A stretch of DNA of 64,000 bases from contig CAVTLA010000001.1 in NCBI GenBank assembly GCA_963735465.1, forward strand, positions 4,650,001-4,714,000, read 5' to 3'. Shown here piece by piece: positions 17,358 through 24,895 of this stretch. Both the position numbers and the translations under genes were made by a program. The stretch's first letter is position 1. Every line of letters begins with the position of its first letter. Source of the DNA: DASZHJ01 sp963735465 (GTDB lineage: Bacteria > Pseudomonadota > Alphaproteobacteria > ATCC43930 > CGMCC-115725). Under the pieces are notes generated by a model. It searched no databases. It saw only the letters and a list, made by a program, of their open reading frames with translations, and was not told the DNA's origin.

Positions 17358-18731
17358 CTAAAGGGGCGCGAGCTTGCCGATCAGGACCGGCAGGAATTCC
17401 GCGACCGTCGGGTGGATGTGCATCGCCCGCTGCAGCAGGGTGTAGGGGGCCTTGGCGTACATGAGGTCCAGGATCACGTGGACGACCTCGTCGCCGCTGA
17501 CGCCGAGGAATGCCGCGCCCAGGATCTGCTTCGAGTCGCGGTCGACCACGATCTTCATGAAGCCCTCGGTCTCGCCTTTCTCGAATGCCCGCGTGACATT
17601 CGCCATCGGCAGCGTTGCCAGCAGGGCCGGCCGTCCGCTCTTGCGTACCTCCGCCACCGTCACGCCCACGCGTCCCAGCGGCGGATCGGTGTAGAGGGCG
17701 TAGGCGGGGATGCGGTCGCCGACACCGCGGCGCTCGCTGTCGAGGAGGTTGGCGGCCACGATCTCGAAGTCGTTGTAGGCGGTGTGGGTGAAGGCGCCGC
17801 GGCCGTTGCAGTCGCCGAGCGCCCAGATCCCCGGCACATTGGTGGCGAGCTGGTCGTCCACCACGATGTAGCCGCGCTTGTCGCGGGCGACGCCGGCGCG
17901 CTCCAGGTCGAGATCGTCGGTATTGGGCCGGCGGCCCACGGCGACGAGGAGATGGGAACCCAGGATTTCCTGCTTGCCCTCGGGGCCCTCGATCTCCACC
18001 GCGATGTCGTCGCCGACTTTCCGGACGCCGTCGGTGCGGGTGCCCAGGTGCAGGGTCACGCCCTCCCGGGTCAGGAAATTCGCGATCTCCATGGAGACGT
18101 CCTCGTCCTCCCGTCCCACCAGCCGCCGTCCCATTTCCACGATGGTGACCTGGCTGCCGAAGCGGCGATACATCTGCCCGAATTCCAGGCCGATATAGCT
18201 GCCGCCGATGATGACGAGATGGCGCGGCAGGAAATCCACCGCCATCATGGAGCTGTTGGTGAGGTAGGGGACGGTGTCGAGGCCGGGAATCGAGGGGATC
18301 GCCGCGCGGCCGCCGACATTGATGAAGATGCGCTCCGCCGTCAGCACCGCGCCGCCGACAGTGACCTCCCGCGGCGAGAGAAAGCGGGCGTGGCCATCGT
18401 AGACCGTGCAGTTCGCCAGGGTCCGGAGCGAGTGCTCCACGCCGTGGTTGGAAATCCCCACCACTTCGTCCTTGCGCGCCTTGACGCGCGTCATGTCCAC
18501 CTTGACGGGGCCGTCGATGACGACGCCGAACTCGCCGGCGCGGCGCGCCAGGTGGGCGGCATAGGCGCTCGCCACCAGGGTCTTGGTGGGTGTGCAGCCG
18601 GTGTTGACGCAGGTGCCGCCGAATTTGCCGCGCTCGGCGACGGCGACCTTCATGCCGGTGCCGGCGAGGCGGCGCGCCAGGGACGGACCGGCCTGGCCGG
18701 TGCCGATGATGATCGCGTCGTAGGCCGGCAT
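17358..18731 (-). CDS. FAD-containing pyridine nucleotide-disulfide oxidoreductase, mercuric reductase-like
   Basis: 457 residues. The N-terminal FAD Rossmann motif is IIGTGQAGPSLARRL; the redox-active CVNTGC disulfide lies near residues 41-46; there is a second nucleotide motif IIGGSYIGLEFGQMYRR and the FAD-contact VPGIWALGDC. The C-terminal dimerisation domain has HPTVAEFLPVL, which provides the His-Glu type pair in lipoamide dehydrogenases. There is no N-terminal metal-binding domain and no C-terminal vicinal Cys pair, so true mercuric reduction is unlikely. The physiological disulfide substrate is unknown. Confidence 0.9.
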   Translation of the reverse strand: MPAYDAIIIGTGQAGPSLARRLAGTGMKVAVAERGKFGGTCVNTGCTPTKTLVASAYAAHLARRAGEFGVVIDGPVKVDMTRVKARKDEVVGISNHGVEHSLRTLANCTVYDGHARFLSPREVTVGGAVLTAERIFINVGGRAAIPSIPGLDTVPYLTNSSMMAVDFLPRHLVIIGGSYIGLEFGQMYRRFGSQVTIVEMGRRLVGREDEDVSMEIANFLTREGVTLHLGTRTDGVRKVGDDIAVEIEGPEGKQEILGSHLLVAVGRRPNTDDLDLERAGVARDKRGYIVVDDQLATNVPGIWALGDCNGRGAFTHTAYNDFEIVAANLLDSERRGVGDRIPAYALYTDPPLGRVGVTVAEVRKSGRPALLATLPMANVTRAFEKGETEGFMKIVVDRDSKQILGAAFLGVSGDEVVHVILDLMYAKAPYTLLQRAMHIHPTVAEFLPVLIGKLAPL

Positions 18732-18744
18732 CGTCGACTCCCCG

Positions 18745-19143
18745 CTATTCCGTCTTCTTCTCGTCCTCGGCGGACTCGAAGGTGAGTGCCACGCCGTTCA
18801 TGCAGTATCGCAGTCCTGTCGGCTCCGGTCCGTCGTCAAAGACGTGGCCGAGATGGCCGCCGCAGCGGCGGCAATGCACCTCGACCCGGGCGAAGAACAG
18901 GCTGCGGTCCTCCGAGGTCCCAACGCCATGCTCGATCGGCGCGTAGAAGCTCGGCCAGCCGGTGCCGCTCTCGAACTTGGTCTCGGAGCGGAACAGCGGC
19001 AGGCCGCAGGCGACGCAGACGAAGCGGCCGTGCCGATGCTCGTCGTTGAGGGGGCTGCTGTGCGGGCGCTCGGTGCCGTGCTTGCGCAGCACGCGGAATT
19101 GCTCCGGGGTCAGGAGGGTCCGCCATTCCGCTTCAGTCTTCAT
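18745..19143 (-). CDS. msrB: Peptide-methionine (R)-S-oxide reductase
   Basis: 132 residues, reduces methionine-R-sulfoxide in proteins. Start 19143 is preceded by GGGAGAGCGGAG; a further upstream ATG lacks a site. Zinc ligands are Cys43/Cys46 (CVAC) and Cys91/Cys94 (CRRC). The catalytic Cys114 lies in RYCMNG. Other motifs are GTGWPSF and HLGHVFDDGPEPTG. There is no signal peptide, so it is cytosolic. It lies 13 bp upstream of the disulfide oxidoreductase, suggesting a shared oxidative-stress transcript. Confidence 0.95.
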   Translation of the reverse strand: MKTEAEWRTLLTPEQFRVLRKHGTERPHSSPLNDEHRHGRFVCVACGLPLFRSETKFESGTGWPSFYAPIEHGVGTSEDRSLFFARVEVHCRRCGGHLGHVFDDGPEPTGLRYCMNGVALTFESAEDEKKTE

Positions 19144-19206
19144 CTCCGCTCTCCCGCCGTGAGAGGCTGACATCGGGTTGAGCCTCCTCCAGGTCAAGGC
19201 CCGGGG

Positions 19207-20421
19207 TCAACGAGGACCCGCCGCCGGCGCCGTCATCCGCAGGCGAATGGCGAGGAGCGCCGCCGCCAGCAGCGCCACGGCGATCCCGCCGACGCAGGCG
19301 GGCCAGCCGAAGCGGTCGAAGACCTGGCCCAGCACCACGCTCCCGACGATGCCGCCGAAGAAGTAGCAGGCAAGGTAGATTCCGCTCGCCGAGGCGCGGT
19401 CGGTGGTGGCGGCGCGGCCGACGAAGCCGGTGGCGGTAGCCTGGGCGAAGAAGGTGCCGACACCCACCAAGGCCAGCCCCACCACCACGGCGGCGAGGCT
19501 CGGCAGCAGCAGCAGCGGCAATCCTACGCCCGCCACCGCCAGGGATCCCCAGAAGGTGGGCCGCGTCCCAAACCGCCGCGCGATGCCGCCCGCCAGGGGT
19601 GTCGTGACGATCGAGGGCAGGAACACGAAGTAGAGGAAGCCCAGGGTCATCGGCCCGAGCGCGAAGGGATCGCGCACCAGCACGAAGTTGATGAAGGTGA
19701 AGGTGCCGATGAAGGCGAAGAGGATGCAGAAGCCGATGCAGAAGCTGACGCGGAGCGCGTCGTTGCGCAGATGCTCGACCCAGCTCGCCAGCGGCGAGCG
19801 CGCCGGCGCCATCGCCATCATCGGGGCGGTGCGGGCGAGGCTGACATAGACCAGCACGGCGCCGCTTAGGTTCAGCAGCGCAAAGACATAGAAGTTGGCG
19901 GCGAGGCCGAGGTGATCGACGATCGCCGCGGACATCAGCCGGCCGAAGAGGTTGCTGGCGACATTGCCGGTGATGTAGGCGGCGGCGGCCTTGGCCGCAT
20001 CCTCCGCGCTGCACTGCTCGGCGAGATAGGCCAGGGTCAAGGTGAAGGCCGCCGACATGAAGACGCCCTGCACGATGCGCAGGAGGGTGAAGAGGTGGAT
20101 ATTGGGCATGAAGCCCAGGAGCGCGGTCGGAATCGTCAGCAGCATCAGGCTGATCCAGATGCCCTGGCGGCGGTCGATGTGGCGGCTCAGGAGCGCCACC
20201 GCGAGGCCGGAGACCGCCATGCCGATGGTGCTGGCGTTGACGGCGAAGGCCATCATCGCCGGCGTCGTGTGATAGGCCCGCACCAGGGACGGCAGGATCG
20301 CCTGGGTCGCGAAGAGATCGACCACGGTGAGAAAGGCCACGAGCCCGATCACCAGGCTGCGGAGCAGGCTGCCGGCGTCGTGGTGGGCTGCCGGCAGGGC
20401 GGCGGCGCTGGAGTCATGCAT
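19207..20421 (-). CDS. MFS transporter
   Basis: 404 residues with 12 predicted membrane spans. It shows the YnfM/CynX-like pattern: a loop 2-3 motif SRHIDRRQGIW, a periplasmic-side LAEQCSAEDA and a second-half loop ARRFGTRPTF. Start is at 20421 (MHDSSAAALPAAHHDAG), because the upstream extension is Ser/Arg-rich with no site. The msrB start is 63 bp downstream of its stop on the same strand. The substrate and the direction of transport are not evident. Confidence 0.88.
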   Translation of the reverse strand: MHDSSAAALPAAHHDAGSLLRSLVIGLVAFLTVVDLFATQAILPSLVRAYHTTPAMMAFAVNASTIGMAVSGLAVALLSRHIDRRQGIWISLMLLTIPTALLGFMPNIHLFTLLRIVQGVFMSAAFTLTLAYLAEQCSAEDAAKAAAAYITGNVASNLFGRLMSAAIVDHLGLAANFYVFALLNLSGAVLVYVSLARTAPMMAMAPARSPLASWVEHLRNDALRVSFCIGFCILFAFIGTFTFINFVLVRDPFALGPMTLGFLYFVFLPSIVTTPLAGGIARRFGTRPTFWGSLAVAGVGLPLLLLPSLAAVVVGLALVGVGTFFAQATATGFVGRAATTDRASASGIYLACYFFGGIVGSVVLGQVFDRFGWPACVGGIAVALLAAALLAIRLRMTAPAAGPR

Positions 20422-20511
20422 GGGGGTCGAGCTCCGATCCGAGGGGCGGGAGCGTGACGCCGGGGTCCACCCGGACGTCACGCTCTCGAGGCAGGCGCCT
20501 GAGGGCGCCGA

Positions 20512-21006
20512 TCACATGTTCTTGTCCATGGGATCGTGCAGCAGGTCGGCGGAGAGCAGGATCACGGTCTCTTTGCCCGTGTTCTTCCACCAATGGGCCG
20601 TGGCGCTGGTCTCCCGCGCGACCTCGCCGGCCTTGTGCACGATCGGCACCGCGCAGTTGCTGGCGTATTCCAGGATCGTCCCCTTGATGATGTAGATGAT
20701 CGCCGGCCGGTCGCCGTGGCTGTGCCAGGGAACGACGCCGCCCGGCTTGATCTCGAGCTTGCGCAGGCGAAGCTGCCGGCCCGGGATTTGCGCCGGCTCC
20801 TTGCTGAGATCGATGGCGGCGAGGACCTTGTCGGTGACGTCTTTCGCCGGCGTGGTCACGGGCTTGGTGAGGTCGACGCCCATCTTGTCCGCCGGGCATT
20901 CGCCGGCCGAGGCCGCCGTCGCGAAGGCGGAAACGCCGCCGAGAAGCACGGCCGTCATGGCGAGTGTCCGCCAGATGGAGCCGCTGGTCTTGTTGGTGAC
21001 GATCAT
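20512..21006 (-). CDS. Exported cupin-domain protein
   Basis: 164 residues. Signal peptide in residues 1-35 (LAMTAVLLGGVSAFATAASA). A single cupin barrel follows with motif 1 PWHSHGDRPAIIYIIKG and motif 2 region ATAHWWKNTGKET, which retains the His residues usual for a metal site. Residues 40-75 give a charged lead-in (CPADKMGVDLTKPV). Start at 21006 is chosen for the signal peptide. It precedes the MFS transporter on the same strand with a 90-bp gap. No substrate can be assigned. Confidence 0.85.
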   Translation of the reverse strand: MIVTNKTSGSIWRTLAMTAVLLGGVSAFATAASAGECPADKMGVDLTKPVTTPAKDVTDKVLAAIDLSKEPAQIPGRQLRLRKLEIKPGGVVPWHSHGDRPAIIYIIKGTILEYASNCAVPIVHKAGEVARETSATAHWWKNTGKETVILLSADLLHDPMDKNM

Positions 21007-21092
21007 TGTCGCATGTCTCCTTGCAGCTGCAGATGGCGGCGGCCGGGCTGGCCGCACTGTCCGACCGCAAGGTCGTGGAAACGTGCATCGAA

Positions 21093-21252
21093 CGGAAATG
21101 CCGATTGATTACCGATTCCATGAGCGGAAGGTATCGATCGTCCTTTTCATGGCTGTGCCGCGCCGCCGCGCGCGGCGATCGACCCGCTCAGGGGAGTCCG
21201 GCGAAGGGCGATACTCGCCGCTCATGGAATCCATACTGCCTTTGCATTTCCG
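21093..21252. repeat. Inverted 44-bp repeat between cupin and phasin genes
   Basis: Left arm 21093-21136 reads CGGAAATGC, N12, GATTCCATGAGCGG, N3, GTATCG. The right arm 21209-21252 is the same string on the other strand with identical spacing but unrelated N12 bases. 72 bp separate the arms. It lies in the 320-bp divergent gap, which contains no gene I can support, and may be regulatory for the cupin, the phasin or both. Confidence 0.75.
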
Positions 21253-21326
21253 CTACATATCCCTGCGTGACAGAGTGCCGGCACCATGGCGCGTGGGTAT
21301 CGCGCGGGAATCAGAAGGAGCAGAGA

Positions 21327-21731
21327 GTGACGACCAGGAATCAGCAACGGACCGCCAGCGATCCCGCCGCCGCTCTCGATGAAGTGATCGGACACCATCG
21401 CAAGAACCTCGATACGCTGCATGAGGCGATCCGGGGGATGCTCGATTGCGCCCACGAAGTCGCCGGCCGGCAGTATGCGTCGATCGCCGACGCGCAACGG
21501 CGCTTTGCCGCCTTGCTGCAACATCCCAGCGTTCCCGGTGACCTCGATGGAGCCGCGACCGCGAGTCTCGACCTCGCGCGGGTGGCCATGGATGTCGGAC
21601 TGGCGCAGGCGGAGATGGCCGCCAAGGCGCAGCTCGATGCGCTCATCCTCTGGAGCCGCTACGTCAGCGACGGCGTCGCCGATCTGCGGCGGCTGGCCTC
21701 GAACGGAGCGGCCGCTGCGGCCGACGACTAG
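21327..21731 (+). CDS. Phasin-like protein
   Basis: 134 residues from a GTG at 21327, preceded by AGAAGGAG. It is an all-helical, amphipathic protein with no cysteine-rich or membrane motif apart from one Cys. The segment LARVAMDVGLAQAEMAAKAQ and the VAGRQYASIADAQRRFA helix resemble the phasin family that coats PHB granules. The assignment is supported by bdhA and a patatin within 3 kb, but sequence evidence alone is moderate. It has its own probable promoter region, overlapping the inverted repeat. Confidence 0.65.
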   Translation: MTTRNQQRTASDPAAALDEVIGHHRKNLDTLHEAIRGMLDCAHEVAGRQYASIADAQRRFAALLQHPSVPGDLDGAATASLDLARVAMDVGLAQAEMAAKAQLDALILWSRYVSDGVADLRRLASNGAAAAADD

Positions 21732-21829
21732 AGAAAGGTCGACGCGCACCGAATAACTGTCCGCGCCGGGCTCGACGCGCGCTATGCTTTACCGCGGTCC
21801 GCGGCGGCGACAAGGTTCCGGTATCCCCC

Positions 21830-22705
21830 ATGCAGATGAACCAGATCCGCTATTTCCTGGCGGTGTGCGAGGCGCTGAACTTCACCCGCGCCGCGGAGAA
21901 GTGCAACGTATCGCAGCCGGCGCTGACGCGCGGGATCCAGACGCTGGAAGCCGAGCTCGGCGGGTTCCTGTTCCGGCGGGAGCGCGGCTTCACCCATCTC
22001 ACCGATCTCGGGCGGCTGATGCTGCCCTATCTCGAATCGATCTACCGGCAGGCCCAGGTCGCCAAGACCACCGCCCACAGCTTCCTGCGCCTGGAGGATG
22101 CGCCGCTCAAGCTCGGCATCATGTGCACCATCGGCCCGCTGCGCTTCATGAGCTTCATCAATCATTTCCACGCCGGGCACCCTGGCATCGAGCTGACCAT
22201 CGTCGAGGCGACGCCGACGCGACTGAGCGAGCTCTTGCTGCAGGGCATGCTCGACGTCGCCGTGATGGCGCAGCCGCGCGCATTCGATGTCCGCTTCCAG
22301 GCGCGCCCGCTCTATCGCGAGCCCTTCGTCGTGGCGTTTCCCCACGGGCATCAGTTCGAATCCGCCGAGGTGGTGCGGATCAAGGACGTCAAGGGCGAGG
22401 CCTATCTGTCCCGCATCAACTGCGAATACCAGGATTATTTCGACTACCTGTGCCGGCAATACGAGGTCGATATCGTCGAGTCCCATCGCAGCGAGCGCGA
22501 GGATTGGGTGCAGGCCATGGTGATAGCTGGGCTCGGCATCTGCTTCATGCCGGAGTTTACCGCCTGCCTGCCGGGACTCGCGGTCCGCAAGCTGACGGAG
22601 CCGACGGTGGAGCGCGTCGTGAGCCTCGTCACCGTCGAAGGCCGGCCGCCCTCGGCGCCGGTCGATGCTCTCGTGACGTCGGTCGAGAGCTTCGCCTGGC
22701 CGTGA
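21830..22705 (+). CDS. LysR family transcriptional regulator
   Basis: 291 residues. The winged HTH is in residues 3-60 (QIRYFLAVCEALNFTRAAEKCNVSQPALTRGIQ), followed by the linker helix and a type 2 periplasmic-binding-like effector domain. Start is ATG 21830; a second ATG two codons on is also possible. It lies 137 bp upstream of bdhA in the same direction, so it may control the PHB genes, although LysR regulators more often control divergent neighbours. A paralogue is at 29520. Confidence 0.92.
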   Translation: MQMNQIRYFLAVCEALNFTRAAEKCNVSQPALTRGIQTLEAELGGFLFRRERGFTHLTDLGRLMLPYLESIYRQAQVAKTTAHSFLRLEDAPLKLGIMCTIGPLRFMSFINHFHAGHPGIELTIVEATPTRLSELLLQGMLDVAVMAQPRAFDVRFQARPLYREPFVVAFPHGHQFESAEVVRIKDVKGEAYLSRINCEYQDYFDYLCRQYEVDIVESHRSEREDWVQAMVIAGLGICFMPEFTACLPGLAVRKLTEPTVERVVSLVTVEGRPPSAPVDALVTSVESFAWP

Positions 22706-22842
22706 CCGCGACGGCTCCGCCCTCCATAGGGTGAGCGTATCGAAACCATAGGAACTCGGCATTATCCCGCTGGCGGCCGCTGCGGCACTCTCGCGACATC
22801 GAAAACCGCGTTGCCGCACGCCAGAGCAGGGGAGTTCCGATC

Positions 22843-23661
22843 ATGCTGATGACCAAGACCGAGACCGTACAGAAGCGCGCCCTCGATGGGCGCACCGCGA
22901 TCGTCACGGGCTCGACGAGCGGCATCGGGCTCGGCATCGCCCGGGCGCTGGCGGGCCAGGGCTCCAACCTGGTGCTGAACGGCTTCGGCGATGCCGCCGA
23001 GATCGCGGCGCTCCGGGACAAGCTCGCCGGCGAGCACAACGTCAACGTGATGTTTGATGGCGCCGACATGAGCAAGCCCGAGGCGATCGAGCGCATGGTG
23101 GCGCACGCCGTCGAGGCGTTCGGCAGCGTCGACATCCTCGTCAACAACGCCGGCATCCAGCACGTGGCGCCGATCGAGCAGTTCCCGCCGGCGAAGTGGG
23201 ACGCCATCATCGCCATCAACCTCAGCGCCGCCTTCCACGCCACGCGCGCCGTCTTCGCCGGCATGAAGGCGCGGGGCTGGGGCCGCATCGTCAACATCGC
23301 CTCGGCGCACGGCCTGGTGGCATCCCCCTTCAAGGCGGCCTATGTCGCCGCCAAGCACGGCATCGTCGGCCTCACCAAGGTGACCGCGCTGGAGGGCGCG
23401 GAGTCCGGCGTCACCTGCAATGCGATCTGCCCCGGCTACGTCTGGACGCCCTTGGTGGAGAAGCAGATCGGCGACCAGGCGGCGGCCCATGGCATCACCC
23501 GCGAGGCCGTCATCCGCGACGTCCTGCTGGCGCAGCAGCCGAACAAGCGCTTCGCCACCGTGGAGGAGCTGGGCGCGCTGACCGTGTTCCTCTGCAGCGA
23601 GGCTGCCGCCTCGATCACGGGAACGTCACTGCCCGTGGACGGCGGCTGGACCGCACACTGA
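22843..23661 (+). CDS. bdhA: 3-hydroxybutyrate dehydrogenase
   Basis: 272-residue SDR closely matching D-3-hydroxybutyrate dehydrogenases, which interconvert 3-hydroxybutyrate and acetoacetate with NAD in PHB breakdown. It has cofactor motif TGSTSGIGLG, NNAGIQHVAPIE, the catalytic Tyr-Lys in AAYVAAKHGIV, the family-specific CPGYVWTPLVEKQI, and the C-terminal ASITGTSLPVDGGW. GGGGAG precedes the ATG. It probably shares a transcript with the patatin gene, 28 bp downstream. Confidence 0.93.
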   Translation: MLMTKTETVQKRALDGRTAIVTGSTSGIGLGIARALAGQGSNLVLNGFGDAAEIAALRDKLAGEHNVNVMFDGADMSKPEAIERMVAHAVEAFGSVDILVNNAGIQHVAPIEQFPPAKWDAIIAINLSAAFHATRAVFAGMKARGWGRIVNIASAHGLVASPFKAAYVAAKHGIVGLTKVTALEGAESGVTCNAICPGYVWTPLVEKQIGDQAAAHGITREAVIRDVLLAQQPNKRFATVEELGALTVFLCSEAAASITGTSLPVDGGWTAH

Positions 23662-23689
23662 GCTCAACCGAAAACCTGAGGAGATTGCC

Positions 23690-24763
23690 ATGGACGGCGT
23701 GCACACCGAGAGCTCACCGCGCTCCGCGTCGCGCAAGCGCGCGCCGGCGCAGGTGAAGAGCATCAATCTGGCGCTCCAGGGCGGCGGCGCCCATGGCGCC
23801 TTCACCTGGGGCGTGCTGGACCGCCTCGCCGAGGACGAGCGTATCGCCATCGACGGGATCAGCGCCACCAGCGCCGGTGCGATGAATGCCGTCGTTTTTA
23901 CTTATGGCTGGGCGATGGACGGCCGCGAGGGCGCGCGCCAGGCGCTCGCCAACTTCTGGCGCCGCATCAGCAAGGCCGCGGCCATGGGACCGCTGCAGCC
24001 GAGCTGGTTCGACCGGATCATGCACAATCACTCCCTGCCGTTCTCGCCGGCGTTCCAGGCCCTGGACATGATCTCGCGGCTGTTCTCGCCCTACGAGTTC
24101 AACCCCTTCAACCAGAACCCGCTGCGGGACGTGCTGGAGGAGTGCGTCGATTTCGAGGCGCTGCGCAAGTCGGACTGCCCGGTGAAGGTGTTCCTCTCTG
24201 CCACCAACGTACGCAGCGGCAAGGTGCGGGTGTTCGACCGCAGCGAGATCTGCGCCGACCGCACGCTCGCCTCGGCCTGCTTGCCGTTCCTGTTCCAGGC
24301 GGTGGAGATCGACGGCGAGCATTACTGGGACGGCGGCTATATGGGGAATCCCGCCCTCTTTCCGCTGATCTACAACTGCGAGAGCAGCGACATCGTGGTC
24401 GTCCACATCAACCCGCTCTACCGCGAGAAGCTGCCGCGCACGGCGACCGAGATCATGAACCGCATCAACGAGATCAGCTTCAACTCCTCTCTGATGCGCG
24501 AGATGCGCGCCATCAGCTTCGTCACCAAGCTGATCGAGGACGGAAGGGTCAATGGCGAGGGCTTGCGCCACCTCCTGATCCACAGCATCTCGGCGGAGGA
24601 GGAGATGGCCAAGCTCGGCGTCGCCAGCAAGATGAACGGCGACTGGGAATTCCTCACCCACCTCCGCGACATCGGCCGCCAGCACGCGGACGCCTGGCTG
24701 GCCCAGAATTTCGACCGGCTCGGCAAGGAATCCACCATCGACATCCGCGAGCAGTATCTCTGA
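23690..24763 (+). CDS. Patatin-like phospholipase/esterase
   Basis: 357 residues of patatin fold. The oxyanion loop is LALQGGGAHGAFTWG, the nucleophile elbow GISATSAGAMNA and the catalytic Asp is in WDGGYMGNP. The elbow reads A-x-S-x-G instead of the usual G-x-S-x-G. No signal peptide is seen. Patatins of this type are often next to 3-hydroxybutyrate dehydrogenase, as here, and may act on granule lipids or PHB; this is inference. A clear AGGAG precedes the start. Confidence 0.9.
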   Translation: MDGVHTESSPRSASRKRAPAQVKSINLALQGGGAHGAFTWGVLDRLAEDERIAIDGISATSAGAMNAVVFTYGWAMDGREGARQALANFWRRISKAAAMGPLQPSWFDRIMHNHSLPFSPAFQALDMISRLFSPYEFNPFNQNPLRDVLEECVDFEALRKSDCPVKVFLSATNVRSGKVRVFDRSEICADRTLASACLPFLFQAVEIDGEHYWDGGYMGNPALFPLIYNCESSDIVVVHINPLYREKLPRTATEIMNRINEISFNSSLMREMRAISFVTKLIEDGRVNGEGLRHLLIHSISAEEEMAKLGVASKMNGDWEFLTHLRDIGRQHADAWLAQNFDRLGKESTIDIREQYL

Positions 24764-24782
24764 GGTGGGCCGGGCTGCTATC

Positions 24783-24895
24783 GTGCGTCCTTCGACGCGC
24801 TCCCTGCGGTCGCTTGCTCAGGATGAGGGCCATTTGTCGATGGCACAAAGAAAAATGCCTCATCCTGAGCAAGCGAAGCGCGTCGAAGGACGCAC
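24783..24895. repeat. Dispersed hairpin repeat, copy 2
   Basis: Complete copy with both outer and inner arms, beginning 20 bp after the patatin stop. Its right half runs into the cyclase coding frame and supplies that gene's possible start codons. Confidence 0.9.

Noticed and set aside
17262..17361. 33-codon ORF starting MPIEHGIHE
   Set aside because: It has a GGAGGG upstream, but its start coincides with the repeated palindrome and nothing supports translation; kept only as a repeat.
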